This document shows positions 51,669 through 61,325 of a stretch of 64,000 nucleotides of DNA, piece after piece; position 1 is the stretch's first letter; every line of letters begins with the position of its first letter. Both the position numbers and the translations under genes were made by a program. The notes beneath the pieces are model-generated. The model was not told where the DNA came from. It did not search any database and worked only from the letters and a program-made list of their open reading frames with translations. The stretch is from Bin80 sp964291275 (lineage in GTDB: Bacteria; Bacteroidota; Rhodothermia; Rhodothermales; Bin80), in NCBI GenBank assembly GCA_964291275.2, contig OZ219799.1, forward strand, positions 1,674,001 to 1,738,000. Reading direction: 5' to 3'.

Positions 51669-53009
51669 ATGACAGAGTATTTGCACAAGTTCGCTAATGG
51701 TAAATCTTTCTTACGGTTCAGCCCGGTTTTGGGCATACTGTTATTGACTGCTGGGTGCTACACACAATTAGGTGTTGGGTATTTCGATGGGGAGCCTGAT
51801 TATCAGGAGATCACGGAATATGATACTCCGTATGGAGACAGTGTGGTGGTTGATAACTATTACTATGACAGCTATGATGGCTACTACGACCATTATTATC
51901 CCCGCACCTTTCGTTATCGCAGGCATTTTTCCACATTTTACGGGCATCCATACACTGTTATAGATCCGTATTACGATCCTTTCTGGTATGACCCGTTCTA
52001 CGATGACTATTGGTACGGTCGATCCAGTTTGCATCTGAGTTTTGGCTGGGGTAGATCGTTCTTTGGGTCACCACTGGGCTACGGTTGGTATCACCCCTAT
52101 CGGTATGATCCCTATTTCTATGCTGGTGGATATCACGGTGGATGGTACAATACGCCTGGGGTCTACTGGAGCGGCCGATCAGGCCATTATGGTCCCAGGG
52201 GATCGCGTATTGGACGCGGCGGTGTTGCAGCGGGTGGTCGCTATGGGATTGCCGAAGACGATTTGCGTGTTGGCCGGCGCAACGCACCGAACAATCAGGG
52301 CAAGGGCACAAGTGCATTGGCTAGGAGCCGAACCCGTAGTGGAGTAGTGGCAGGTGGCACAACCTTACGTGGTGTGCAGCGCTCAGGTGATAGTACAGAA
52401 CCTTCACGGACGCGTCGTGGGGTTGTACGCAGCACACCAAGTAGCGGCACTACTCGCTCAATGCCTACGACGCGTTCAACGACGCGCACACGTGGCACTG
52501 TACGTTCGCTACCTGCGACTCGTTCAACAACGCGCACACGCGGCACTGTACGTTCGATACCTACGACTCGTTCAACGCCGCGTACACGCAGTACAGGCAG
52601 CAGTACACGCTCAACGCCCACGACGCGTTCAACACCACGTACACGCAGTTCGGGCGGCAGCAGTCGTTCGACACCTACGACGCGTTCAACGCCGCGCACA
52701 CGCAGTTCAGGCGGCAGTACACGCTCAACGCCCACGACGCGTTCAACGCCGCGCACACGCAGTTCAGGCGGCAGTACGCGCTCGACGCCCACGACGCCCA
52801 CGACGCGTTCAACACCACGTACACGCAGTTCAGGCGGCAGCAGTCGTTCGACACCTACGACGCGCTCAACGCCGCGTACACGCAGTTCATCAGGCAGCAG
52901 TAGTCGTTCGACGCCTGCAACGCGTTCGTCACCACGAAGCGGTGGTACATCGAAGGCGCCTACGAGAAGTTCGAGCAGCGGTTCTTCGTCCCGTCGAGGA
53001 GGAAACTAG
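51669..53009 (+). CDS. Tyrosine-rich lipoprotein with an Arg/Ser/Thr tandem-repeat tail
   Basis: 446 residues in three parts. A lipoprotein signal (VLGILLLTAGC) anchors it to the envelope. Residues about 40-190 are extremely rich in Tyr, Asp, Phe and Gly (DPYYDPFWYDPFYDDYWYGR). After about residue 260 comes a low-complexity tail built of tandem units of RSTPTTRSTPRTRSSGGSS type, very basic and without acidic residues. The family is not recognised. An acidic, aromatic segment next to a basic, hydroxylated tail could bind cell wall, nucleic acid or polysaccharide, or the Tyr-rich part could be crosslinked; none of this can be shown here. It ends 127 bp before the FadL-like gene. Confidence 0.8.
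   Translation: MTEYLHKFANGKSFLRFSPVLGILLLTAGCYTQLGVGYFDGEPDYQEITEYDTPYGDSVVVDNYYYDSYDGYYDHYYPRTFRYRRHFSTFYGHPYTVIDPYYDPFWYDPFYDDYWYGRSSLHLSFGWGRSFFGSPLGYGWYHPYRYDPYFYAGGYHGGWYNTPGVYWSGRSGHYGPRGSRIGRGGVAAGGRYGIAEDDLRVGRRNAPNNQGKGTSALARSRTRSGVVAGGTTLRGVQRSGDSTEPSRTRRGVVRSTPSSGTTRSMPTTRSTTRTRGTVRSLPATRSTTRTRGTVRSIPTTRSTPRTRSTGSSTRSTPTTRSTPRTRSSGGSSRSTPTTRSTPRTRSSGGSTRSTPTTRSTPRTRSSGGSTRSTPTTPTTRSTPRTRSSGGSSRSTPTTRSTPRTRSSSGSSSRSTPATRSSPRSGGTSKAPTRSSSSGSSSRRGGN
52455..52944 (+). repeat. Tandem 48/57-bp repeats in the lipoprotein tail
   Basis: About nine units. The first two code 16 residues each (RSMPTTRSTTRTRGTV and RSLPATRSTTRTRGTV). The later ones code about 19 residues (RSTPTTRSTPRTRSSGGSS and variants), with a 3-residue insertion (TPT) in one unit and extra Ser in another. 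All lengths are multiples of three, so unit number can change without breaking the frame; assembly here could be collapsed or expanded. Confidence 0.9.
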
Positions 53010-53136
53010 CGTCCTTTCGTTAGAAGAGTAGGGTACACTCAAGAACACATCGTGACGAACCTATCAGACACTTGAATCCAGTGAGGGGTAGGGGACGTAC
53101 GTGCCATAAACAATCACTAAGAGTACATTTTTTTCA

Positions 53137-54747
53137 ATGAAGAAGCCAAGCAGTAACATCATCAGAATTTTCATGGGTAGCATTGTATCTATCATGACGA
53201 TTACAATGTCTTCCGCAAACGCGCAAAGTGCCAGTGATGCCTTGAGATTCAGTCAGCGAGAAATATCTGTCGGCGCACGCATGACCGGAATGTCCACGCG
53301 TGGTTTTGCAGGAATCGGAGACTACAGTGCCATGCACAGTAACCCAGCCGGGATTGGATACATCAGTGATTCGCAATTTAATATATCCATAAGGGGAAAT
53401 ACTGTTAATGACGAATTTGAGACTGGGAGCGGAGGGCTTAGACTCGACAATGATATGTCAACTGTCGAGCAATCGGGGTTGGGGAATATGGCCGTTCTGT
53501 ATGATGTGCCCGTAACGCAAGGGTCACTCGTTGTCGGGCTTGGCCTTAGCCGGGTACGTGATTTTGCACGCGAGTTGAATTTTTCAGGAGTGAATTCCAC
53601 GAGTACCATCTCCTCATCGTTCCTGCCATTCGATAACGAATACAGGATAGATGAAAACGGCAACCTTGAGGAACTGAATGACCTACCATTTGCGGCTTTT
53701 AACGCCGGTATATTTGAATACTACCAAGATCTCTATTTCCAGGGTGAGTATCCGTTCTTAGAGGCTGTTGTGCCTGGTACCTCAATTGAGCAGTTAGGGG
53801 TCGTGACGGAAGCAGGGGGGTTATACGAAGCCACCGGAGCGATAGCCTGGCAGGCAACTAGAGAGGTGATGGTCGGTGTTTCGGCAAACCTGATTCTTGG
53901 TAACTACCGTTTCGATTACAGCCTCACGGAAAGGGATATCTTTAACGATAATACTAGCGAGCACTATGATGTGCTTCTTGATGATGGCAGCCTATTACTG
54001 GGCTTCGATGAGCTCGGCTATGAGCAGCAATTACGGAGCGACATGGCCGGATTTAATTTTCGGACCGGTATCAGTACAACACTAGGTAGGGCACTCCGTG
54101 TTGGAGTTACATTTGAGTCTCCGACTTGGACATTTATAGAGGAGAGCTATGGAGAGCAGTTCGTTACACGATTTGATGTCGGTGGCGAGCTTAGCTACGG
54201 AGAGCGCGATGATGATGTTGGCAACGGTTTCTTTGAGTACTCATTACGTACACCATGGCGTTTAGGTGCTGGACTACAGTTTTCCAGCGGGTCGTTTACA
54301 CTAACTGCGGAAGGGGAGATAGTCGACTGGGGCCAGCTTAAACTAAGTTCAGATGAAGGCGGAGATGTTTTTCGCGAAACCAATCGTGTGATTGAGAACA
54401 CGTACGAAATGGTTATAAACGCTGCCTTGGGTGCTGAATGGGAGATTGGTAGGTTTGATATTCGGGGCGGCATTGCTGTTCGTCCTGCGCCACATGAATC
54501 TGGCCTACTGGAAATTGCGGCCTCGGATGATCTGGAATTGGGAGAACGTATTGCCGTGTCCCTCGGGTTCGGGTTCCGGTTAACAGACAGTATTCGTATG
54601 GATCTTGGCTTACAGAAAGTAAGAACGGAAGATTACTGGCATGCTTACCCTTCGGATGCTGGAGGACCAAGGCAGGATGCACAGGTTCAGATCAATGAAA
54701 CGCTGACCAAAGATGTAGCTGTACTTGAACTTACCTGGAAATTCTAG
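53137..54747 (+). CDS. FadL/OmpP1-like outer-membrane transporter
   Basis: 536 residues. A signal peptide (FMGSIVSIMTITMSSANAQS) is followed by SVGARMTGMSTRGFAGIGDY and SAMHSNPAGIGYISDSQ, the N-terminal hatch pattern of OMPP1/FadL/TodX proteins, which carry hydrophobic compounds across the outer membrane. The rest alternates short beta strands and ends LTKDVAVLELTWKF with a terminal Phe, the barrel-insertion signal. The middle has an insertion of about 70 residues (LPFDNEYRIDENGNLEELND) compared with E. coli FadL. The ligand is unknown. Confidence 0.85.
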   Translation: MKKPSSNIIRIFMGSIVSIMTITMSSANAQSASDALRFSQREISVGARMTGMSTRGFAGIGDYSAMHSNPAGIGYISDSQFNISIRGNTVNDEFETGSGGLRLDNDMSTVEQSGLGNMAVLYDVPVTQGSLVVGLGLSRVRDFARELNFSGVNSTSTISSSFLPFDNEYRIDENGNLEELNDLPFAAFNAGIFEYYQDLYFQGEYPFLEAVVPGTSIEQLGVVTEAGGLYEATGAIAWQATREVMVGVSANLILGNYRFDYSLTERDIFNDNTSEHYDVLLDDGSLLLGFDELGYEQQLRSDMAGFNFRTGISTTLGRALRVGVTFESPTWTFIEESYGEQFVTRFDVGGELSYGERDDDVGNGFFEYSLRTPWRLGAGLQFSSGSFTLTAEGEIVDWGQLKLSSDEGGDVFRETNRVIENTYEMVINAALGAEWEIGRFDIRGGIAVRPAPHESGLLEIAASDDLELGERIAVSLGFGFRLTDSIRMDLGLQKVRTEDYWHAYPSDAGGPRQDAQVQINETLTKDVAVLELTWKF

Positions 54748-54803
54748 AATCTGTACTTCAACCCGAATTTGGAGAGATTCCAAATTCAAAAGGTTGAGCT
54801 AAA

Positions 54804-55926
54804 ATGCACCCCTCTAGAACAACTAGTTTTATCTGGTTTGTGTGCCTGATCCTGGTTGCCTCATGTGGGGTCGAATCCACGGACAATCCAGGCGTACGAA
54901 GTGGTACAATGCACCCCACACCAGACAATATTCCTGGTGTTGACGAGGTCACACACACACCGACCAAGTTCATCTCCCCCGTCCTTGTTCATTCCGGCCC
55001 CTTCGGACAGTATAGGAAAGGATTCGGGAGAGGACTATGAGATGATCGGTGATATTCGAGCCCTGGAGGTTGATGATACTGGGCGTATTTTCATATTGGA
55101 TGCTCCACGGAGATCGGAGTTTGTTGCCATACATGTCTATGGTTACACTAGTCAGCATATTACATCCTTCGGTGAGTATGGTGAGGGGCCGGGACAATTG
55201 CGTTATGCAGACCAGCTTGATGTTACCCGGGATGGAATGCTGGTAGCTATATTCGGGCGTACGGGTAAGGCGGAATTTTTTCGCCGCAACAATGCGGATT
55301 CAGCATATGCATATTCACACTCAGTTGGGGAAGTTGGGAGTGAGGGTTGCATGATGAACGGTCATATATACACTTTAAGATATCGCGAGGATTTTGAAGG
55401 TGTGATACTTAAATACACGTTGGATGGTGATCTGGTGTCATCGTTTGGTGCCCCATACATAAGCGACAATCCCTTTGCCGTAGAGATTTTTTCTGACGAA
55501 GGATTTCTTGCTTGCAGCGAGGAATATGGGGTCGTAGGTTGGATACGGGAGAGGGTGCCTGTATTCACTGGATTCGATGAGGAGGGAACTGAATTATGGA
55601 AGATTTTATTTCCAGAGTTTACCCCTATGCCTGTTGAGGAGGCTGTAAATAAGGATGGGCGCCCGGCTCTCAGGTACTATTCTTCCGAGGGAGGTCAGAG
55701 TTTATTTACCCGGATATTCGCGGATAAAAATGGGGAGTTTTACGTGAACTACGTTGTGGTCCAAGATGAGGGACCATTGCTAAGGTATCTGTTTCGTGTG
55801 GCACCCGAATCAGGTAGGGGTCAGTACATTGGCGAAGTTTCTAATACCCTGTATGCTATTGATGAGGAGCACATGGTTTACCGGATGCGTGCTGATGTTC
55901 CGCGTGTAGGAATCTCTAAGCGTTAG
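54804..55926 (+). pseudogene. Beta-propeller lipoprotein with a frameshift
   Basis: The frame from ATG 54804 codes a lipoprotein signal (FIWFVCLILVASC, lipobox Cys) and a linker but stops at 55040. From about 55000 the next frame codes a propeller-like protein of about 300 residues: GDIRALEVDDTGRIFILD, GEYGEGPGQLRYADQLDVT and GHIYTLRYREDFEGVILKY are 6-bladed (NHL/6-bladed-type) wording. Removing one T in CCCCTTCGG near 55000 joins them as LVHSGPSDSIGKDSGEDYEM. The second frame has only a TTG at 54856 as possible start, with no signal peptide. It is therefore a broken gene or a sequencing slip. An inverted repeat GAATTTGG/CCAAATTC (54765-54787) lies just upstream. Confidence 0.75.
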
Positions 55927-56061
55927 TGACAAAGGTTACCTCCTTTATTGGACTTGGGTTGAAAGGCGCCCAATAATCGCCTCCAAGGAACAAGTCAGTG
56001 TCTGCGCAATAACACACCGACCGTTAGGTTTCGTACTCACATTAAATCAAAGGTTAGTCAG

Positions 56062-56268
56062 TTGGCATTTCATATTGGCATCGGCGTTAAGGTCAAGGAC
56101 AAGGAGAACATTGATCGAGCTCTTCGGCGCTTCAAGCGCACAGTCAACCGTAGTCGGGTATTGCGGTTGTATCGGCAGAACATGGCTTTCACAAAGCCCT
56201 CTGAGGAGCGGCGGATCGCTGACGAAAAAGCGTCCCGCAACGCAAGAATGCACAACCGGCGCTATTAG
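56062..56268 (+). CDS. rpsU: 30S ribosomal protein S21
   Basis: 68 residues. VKVKDKENIDRALRRFKRTV and the basic C-terminus are typical of S21, a late-binding small-subunit protein that in Bacteroidota contacts the anti-Shine-Dalgarno region. The only start at the family position is TTG 56062 (codes M in MAFHIGIGVKV), an uncommon codon that would keep expression modest. No other ribosomal gene is adjacent. Confidence 0.9.
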   Translation: MAFHIGIGVKVKDKENIDRALRRFKRTVNRSRVLRLYRQNMAFTKPSEERRIADEKASRNARMHNRRY

Positions 56269-56432
56269 TTCGCCACCTCTCGCCGGAACATCGTCCTCCG
56301 CTCAATGCGCTGGCGCTCTTTTGTATCGGTGCGAGTGCGCAGCATCCACTTCTCAATTGCAGGCTACGCATGTTTTGCTGTGTGTTGTCTCCCTTCAGAG
56401 CCCGTCCGCTTCAGTTTTGGATCTAGGGACAA

Positions 56433-59400
56433 TTAGATCAGAAGTGCACTTGAGATGACCTCCTCCTGTTCAAGCTTGTGAACCATAGAGCTGCCAGTTG
56501 CCGGACTCGCGCTCGGATGACGTCCGGCATACTGAATTCTGAATTCATGTCCTGGATGCACAGAACGGAGTGTACTCGTCAACAGTGGGCGGACGTAGGT
56601 CCAAGCCCCCATATTCGCTGGCTCTTCCTGTGCCCAGCAAATGTCCACATCAGGACTGTACTTCAATAGCTCGGTGTGTAGAGCTTCTCGTGGCCAAGGA
56701 TAGTATTGCTCAAGTCGAACCAGAGCGATAGTTTCGTGCTGATCTTCGTGTTTATCAAGCTCAGCCAATAGATCGTAGTAAATTTTTCCACTACATATCA
56801 CCAAGCGCTCAATCTTAGCAGCATCCTTCTCTGTACCAATCACCGGCATAAATCCGCCGTCAATCAAGTCCTTCGGTGAGGAAATTGCCCTTGGATGGCG
56901 CAAGAGGCTCTTGGGGGTCATTAGTATCAATGGCTTCTTAACGTCCCGTACGACCTGTTGCCTTAGTGCGTGGAAGTAGTTACCGGGCGTACTCAAATTG
57001 CACACGACCATATTTCCCTCGGCGCAAAGTTGGAGATAGCGCTCTAGACGTGCAGACGAATGTTCAGGGCCCTGCCCCTCGTATCCGTGTGGAAGCAAAG
57101 TAACCAAACTGTTTTCCTGGCCCCATTTTTCCTCGGCTGCCGATAAAAATTGGTCAAAAACAATCTGTGCGCCATTAGAGAAATCCCCGAACTGGGCTTC
57201 CCAAATCACCAATGCATCCCTATTTTCGACCGAGTACCCGTACTCAAATGCAGCTACTGCATATTCGGAAAGCAGACTGTCGTAGATATGCAGCTTTGCC
57301 TGATGCTCCGTGATGTTGTTGAGCGGGATGTATTCCTCATTCGTGTCCTGATCGTAAATTACAGCGTGGCGTTGTGAGAATGTCGCACGCCGGGAATCCT
57401 GGCCACTCAAGCGAACCGTAGTTCCCTCCTGGAGCAGTGTGCCGAACGCCAGCGCTTCGGCAAATGCCCAATCGATGATCCCTGATTTCCGCAGTTTTTG
57501 ATCCCTGCGCTCGAACTGCTGCATCAGTTTAGGATGTGCGTTAAAATCTTCGGGAGTTCTAAGCAGTGCACTAAGCACGGCTTCGAATTGCTCTTCGGAA
57601 ACGCGTGTGTCTACCCACGGTATCGTGTCGTAACTGCGGTTGTGGAAATGCTCGAGTAATTGCGCCGCATCCTTTTCTTTAAGGTCTGAAGTGCGCTCAA
57701 AGGCTTCCTGCAATAACTCCCTGAAGCCATCCAGCATTTTCTCCGCTTCATCGGGTGTCATGTCCCCTCGATTAAGAAGCGATTCCGTGTACAGCTTCCG
57801 AGGAGAGCGCTTTTTCTTAATCTGCTGATACAGAACAGGGTTTGTATAAGTCGGCTCATCCCCTTCGTTGTGGCCGTGTTGCCGGTAACAAAGCATATCA
57901 ATCACGACATCCTTGTTGAACACCTGGCGGTAGTCTAGGGCTAAGCGAGCAACACGTACGCACGCTTCAGGGTCATCTCCGTTGACATGGAAGATGGGGG
58001 CTTCAATGAGTCGTGCTACGTCGGTAGCATAGATTGAGCTACGGGCCTCGCTTGGTCCTGTAGTGAAACCAATCTGGTTGTTGATTACGAGATGGACGGT
58101 TCCACCGGTGTGGTAGCCACGAAGCTGGCTGCAATTAAGAGTTTCAGCGACCACCCCCTGACCAGCAAAGGCTGCATCTCCATGAATTAACACGGGGATC
58201 ACGGCATCAATGACTCGGTCGCCGGGTGCGTTCGGGTCGTCCATATTCCGCAGGCAGTCCTGTTTGGCCCGAACCATTCCCTCCACAATCGGACTCACAG
58301 ACTCCAAATGGCTCGGGTTGGATGCCAAAGTGAGCGCGATCTTGGCACCATTTGGTGTCTCATGGACGCCCTTACTGCCCAAATGATATTTGACATCTCC
58401 AGATCCATAAATCGTGTCGGGATTAATGTTGCCCTCAAATTCCGAGAAGATCGCCTCATAAGATTTTTCCATGATATTGGCCAGAATATTTAGCCGGCCT
58501 CGATGAGCCATACCAATCACGATTTCGTGCACACCCTGTTCGGCGGCGTCGCCCACAATCACATCCAGCATCGGTACGATACTCTCGCCTCCTTCCAGAG
58601 AAAAGCGCTTGTGTCCAATGAAGCGGGTATGCAGAAATCGCTCAAATGCCTCCGCTTCATTCAACTTGTGCAGGATACGCCGTTTCTCCTCCAGCGTAAG
58701 TTCTTCGGCGTTGCGTAGAGGCTCAATTTTTTCCTGCAACCAGTGTTTTTCCAGCGGGCTGGAAATATGCATATACGAAACACCGATCCGGCGCGTATAG
58801 GTCTCCCGGAGGATATTAAGTATATCCCGCAAGGGGAGTACGTCTTTACCGCCCAAGCCCCCCGTAACGAATTCCCTGTCCAAGTCCCAGACAGTGAGTC
58901 CGTATTTGGCGGGATCCAGTTCTGGGTGATATTTCCAGTTGGATTTTAATGGATTTATATCTGCCTGCAGGTGACCCAGTACGCGAAACAACCGGATCAA
59001 GATCATAACCTGGGCTTGTTTTTGAATAGCATCAAGCTCTGTGTCTGCCTGCTGCCGATTACCTAGGCGCGGTGTAGAGTCAGGACTGAGTACATAAGGC
59101 GGGTGGGGTACGTGCAGATCTTCGAACACACCCGAATAAAAATTATCCTCGCCCTGCAGAAGTTTCGCGACATGGGCTAAAAACGCACCACTTTCCGCGC
59201 CCTGGATAACACGGTGATCGTAAGTGCTGGTAACAGTCATTACGGGAGACAGACCGACCTTGCTTGCGGCAGAAGCACTTATTGCCTGGAATTCTGCCGG
59301 ATAACCGATTGAGCCAATTCCCACGATCACGCCCTGACGCGGCATAAGGCGCGGCACGCTCAGGCTTGTTCCAATCATCCCCGGATTGGTGAGTGTTACA

Positions 59401-60068
59401 TTCGTATTCTGAAAATCTTCCACCGTAAGCTTGTTAGAGCGGGCACGCTGGATGATTTCGTTGTAAGATGCGAGAAATTGCGCAAAATTCATTTGCTCCG
59501 CGCCCTTGATGTTAGGCACGAGAAGTGATCGGCGCCCCCTGCGCTGGGTATCTATGGCCAAGCCGAAATTCACATGAGATGGACGTACGTGCTGCGGTTT
59601 GTCCCCATCCCGGACGAACGTGCTGAACATAGTCGGGAAGGCCTTCAGCGCCTGTACGATTGCGAAAGCAATAAGATGAGTGAATGACACTTTCCGCCCA
59701 CCAATTCCGCGCTGGTATTGGTTGAGCAGTGTACGGTTCTCAGTAAGCAGTTTTACAGACAGGGTTCGAACGGAAGTTGCAGTTGGAATCTCCAGACTGG
59801 CCTCCATGTTATCCACGATAGCTGCACTCGGCCCGCGAATAGGTGCGACGGCAGCATCAGCCGGCAAGCCGTCTCCTGACGGACGCGGCGGCTCTTTGAT
59901 TATGACTGTTTGCAGGTCCTGTTTGGGCTCGACCGTAGCAGGGATACTCTCCCCGGGGTCATAATCGGCAAAGAAATCTCGCCAGCTTTCACTGACGCTA
60001 GACGGGTCGTCCTGGAAGTGCTTGTAGAGGGCCTCGACGTAACCTGTATTGAATCCAAGCAAGCTCAC
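56433..60068 (-). CDS. kgd: 2-oxoglutarate dehydrogenase, fused E2-E1 polypeptide
   Basis: 1211 residues. The N-terminal about 40 residues are the E1o-type helix (GFNTGYVEALYKHFQDDPSS). Then comes an E2 succinyltransferase core (residues about 90-330) with TSTYDHRVIQGAESGAFLAH, where Asp of the usual DHRVVDGA is replaced by Gln as in KGD-type fusions. No lipoyl domain is present. From about residue 370 the E1o body follows with HGDAAFAGQGVVAETLN, the TPP/metal motif VNGDDPEACVRVARLA and DMLCYRQHGHNEGDEP. It therefore decarboxylates 2-oxoglutarate and transfers the succinyl group in the TCA cycle, with the lipoyl domain supplied by another protein. This architecture is known from Actinobacteria and some Bacteroidota relatives. 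Confidence 0.95.
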   Translation of the reverse strand: MSLLGFNTGYVEALYKHFQDDPSSVSESWRDFFADYDPGESIPATVEPKQDLQTVIIKEPPRPSGDGLPADAAVAPIRGPSAAIVDNMEASLEIPTATSVRTLSVKLLTENRTLLNQYQRGIGGRKVSFTHLIAFAIVQALKAFPTMFSTFVRDGDKPQHVRPSHVNFGLAIDTQRRGRRSLLVPNIKGAEQMNFAQFLASYNEIIQRARSNKLTVEDFQNTNVTLTNPGMIGTSLSVPRLMPRQGVIVGIGSIGYPAEFQAISASAASKVGLSPVMTVTSTYDHRVIQGAESGAFLAHVAKLLQGEDNFYSGVFEDLHVPHPPYVLSPDSTPRLGNRQQADTELDAIQKQAQVMILIRLFRVLGHLQADINPLKSNWKYHPELDPAKYGLTVWDLDREFVTGGLGGKDVLPLRDILNILRETYTRRIGVSYMHISSPLEKHWLQEKIEPLRNAEELTLEEKRRILHKLNEAEAFERFLHTRFIGHKRFSLEGGESIVPMLDVIVGDAAEQGVHEIVIGMAHRGRLNILANIMEKSYEAIFSEFEGNINPDTIYGSGDVKYHLGSKGVHETPNGAKIALTLASNPSHLESVSPIVEGMVRAKQDCLRNMDDPNAPGDRVIDAVIPVLIHGDAAFAGQGVVAETLNCSQLRGYHTGGTVHLVINNQIGFTTGPSEARSSIYATDVARLIEAPIFHVNGDDPEACVRVARLALDYRQVFNKDVVIDMLCYRQHGHNEGDEPTYTNPVLYQQIKKKRSPRKLYTESLLNRGDMTPDEAEKMLDGFRELLQEAFERTSDLKEKDAAQLLEHFHNRSYDTIPWVDTRVSEEQFEAVLSALLRTPEDFNAHPKLMQQFERRDQKLRKSGIIDWAFAEALAFGTLLQEGTTVRLSGQDSRRATFSQRHAVIYDQDTNEEYIPLNNITEHQAKLHIYDSLLSEYAVAAFEYGYSVENRDALVIWEAQFGDFSNGAQIVFDQFLSAAEEKWGQENSLVTLLPHGYEGQGPEHSSARLERYLQLCAEGNMVVCNLSTPGNYFHALRQQVVRDVKKPLILMTPKSLLRHPRAISSPKDLIDGGFMPVIGTEKDAAKIERLVICSGKIYYDLLAELDKHEDQHETIALVRLEQYYPWPREALHTELLKYSPDVDICWAQEEPANMGAWTYVRPLLTSTLRSVHPGHEFRIQYAGRHPSASPATGSSMVHKLEQEEVISSALLI

Positions 60069-60269
60069 GGTTCCTGTTCAGATTGGTTAGATATAAGGGA
60101 ATGTACTGTATTTCACAGGGCAAAAGACGAGCGTGGGTACATTCGAATCGAATGCATCACACCAGCCAAAGCACGTTACGAAACTATACGGTCAAATGCT
60201 CAAATGGTTGAATGCGTTGCAGGCGGGGATTGCTGCTCCCGAATATCGCAAAGTAGGGGAATAATCTAA

Positions 60270-60320
60270 TTAACTGCAACTCGGGGGACCTTTCCGGCAG
60301 GCGAAAGGCATACTGACACA
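60270..60320. repeat. Dispersed 51-bp hairpin repeat, copy 2
   Basis: Matches 43551-43601 at about 80% of bases. The core CCTTTCCGGCAGGCGAAAGG forms a stem of 6 bp. It lies in the 283-bp gap between the epimerase stop (60352) and the start of the 2-oxoglutarate dehydrogenase (60068), both minus strand. It is not followed by a T-tract on either strand, so it is not an ordinary intrinsic terminator. Confidence 0.6.
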
Positions 60321-60351
60321 TGGACAGTTTATTAAGAGACTTCCGTTGCTG

Positions 60352-61323
60352 CTAAAGCCATCCCTGTGCACGATACCACTCAATCGTTTCTTGTACGCCT
60401 TGCTCTAACGAAACATGCGAAGAATATCCACAATCCTGCTCTGCTTTTTTAGATGAGCACTGCTTTGTAGCATGAAGGATTTCGCGGGCTTTTTCACGGT
60501 TCAGAGGCGGATAGGTATTGGTCAATTTTCCTGCAAATTCGCTAATGATCCCAAGCGGCATGATCAGTGAGCGTGGCAGGCGGATCATCGTTGACTGTTT
60601 GCCGAGAGCAGCTTCGGATGCATTCCGCAAAGCCTCCCAGGTTACAACCTCACTGCTGCCCACATAGTAAGTGTTTCCAGTCGTCCGAGGAGATTCTGTA
60701 GACTCAATGATTCCCCGGACCAAATCCTTTACATGTACGAGTGATAATCCGGGATCCCCTCGAGGAGCAACACAAATCCGACGGTTTACGGCGGAAAAAA
60801 AAGTCAGTAAATCCCGATCTCTCGGGCCATAAACGACCGGCGGTCTGATAATGACCATTGGCAGGTTTATACCGGCCAATGCCTGCTCCATGGCCAGTTT
60901 GCTGCGCCCATATCGCGATACCGGCTTGCAGGGTGTTGATTCATCGGCCATTATGCTATTAGCGTACCCGACGACAGCCAGACTGCTGGCAATACAGACC
61001 TTGGTAACCTCCATTGAGCCGTTCCTGATTGCTGTTATAAGGTCCATCGTTGAGGTTACATTGGCCGTGTACAGCTCGTGCCAGGTTTTCGCCCGTGTCA
61101 TAGCACCCAGGTGGTACACATAGTGCACGTCCTCAAGAGCTTGTGCAATCAGGTTGGAATCGCTGAGAGTCCCGTGTATCTGAATTACATCAAGTCCAGT
61201 TAACCACTTGGGTTCGGCGCGCACCAGACACCGAACTTCAGAATACCCTCGCTGCAGCAGAGCTTCTGCCAGATGACTACCGACAAAGCCAGTAGCGCCC
61301 GTTACAAATGCAACTTTGCCCAT
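60352..61323 (-). CDS. NAD-dependent epimerase/dehydratase (extended SDR)
   Basis: 323 residues with the Rossmann motif VAFVTGATGFVGSHLAEALL at the N-terminus, YHLGAMTRAKTW, and the active-site SRYGRSKLAMEQALAG containing YxxxK. It is an extended short-chain dehydrogenase; related enzymes act on nucleotide sugars, dihydroflavonol-like or sterol substrates. The specific reaction cannot be read from sequence. It starts 2 bp after the rlmD stop, so the two are co-transcribed. Confidence 0.88.
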   Translation of the reverse strand: MGKVAFVTGATGFVGSHLAEALLQRGYSEVRCLVRAEPKWLTGLDVIQIHGTLSDSNLIAQALEDVHYVYHLGAMTRAKTWHELYTANVTSTMDLITAIRNGSMEVTKVCIASSLAVVGYANSIMADESTPCKPVSRYGRSKLAMEQALAGINLPMVIIRPPVVYGPRDRDLLTFFSAVNRRICVAPRGDPGLSLVHVKDLVRGIIESTESPRTTGNTYYVGSSEVVTWEALRNASEAALGKQSTMIRLPRSLIMPLGIISEFAGKLTNTYPPLNREKAREILHATKQCSSKKAEQDCGYSSHVSLEQGVQETIEWYRAQGWL

Positions 61324-61325
61324 AT

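Noticed and set aside
52455..52944. CRISPR-like array
   Set aside because: The repeats are contiguous coding units without unique spacers, and no cas gene is present.
52295..53031. Long open frames on the minus strand and in a second plus-strand frame over the lipoprotein tail
   Set aside because: They arise because the repeat units are multiples of three bases, which keeps all frames open; the products are low complexity and have no start context.
54765..54787. Inverted repeat GAATTTGG/CCAAATTC as an intrinsic terminator of the FadL-like gene
   Set aside because: It is A+T-rich and not followed by a T-tract in the needed direction; it may be an operator or chance.
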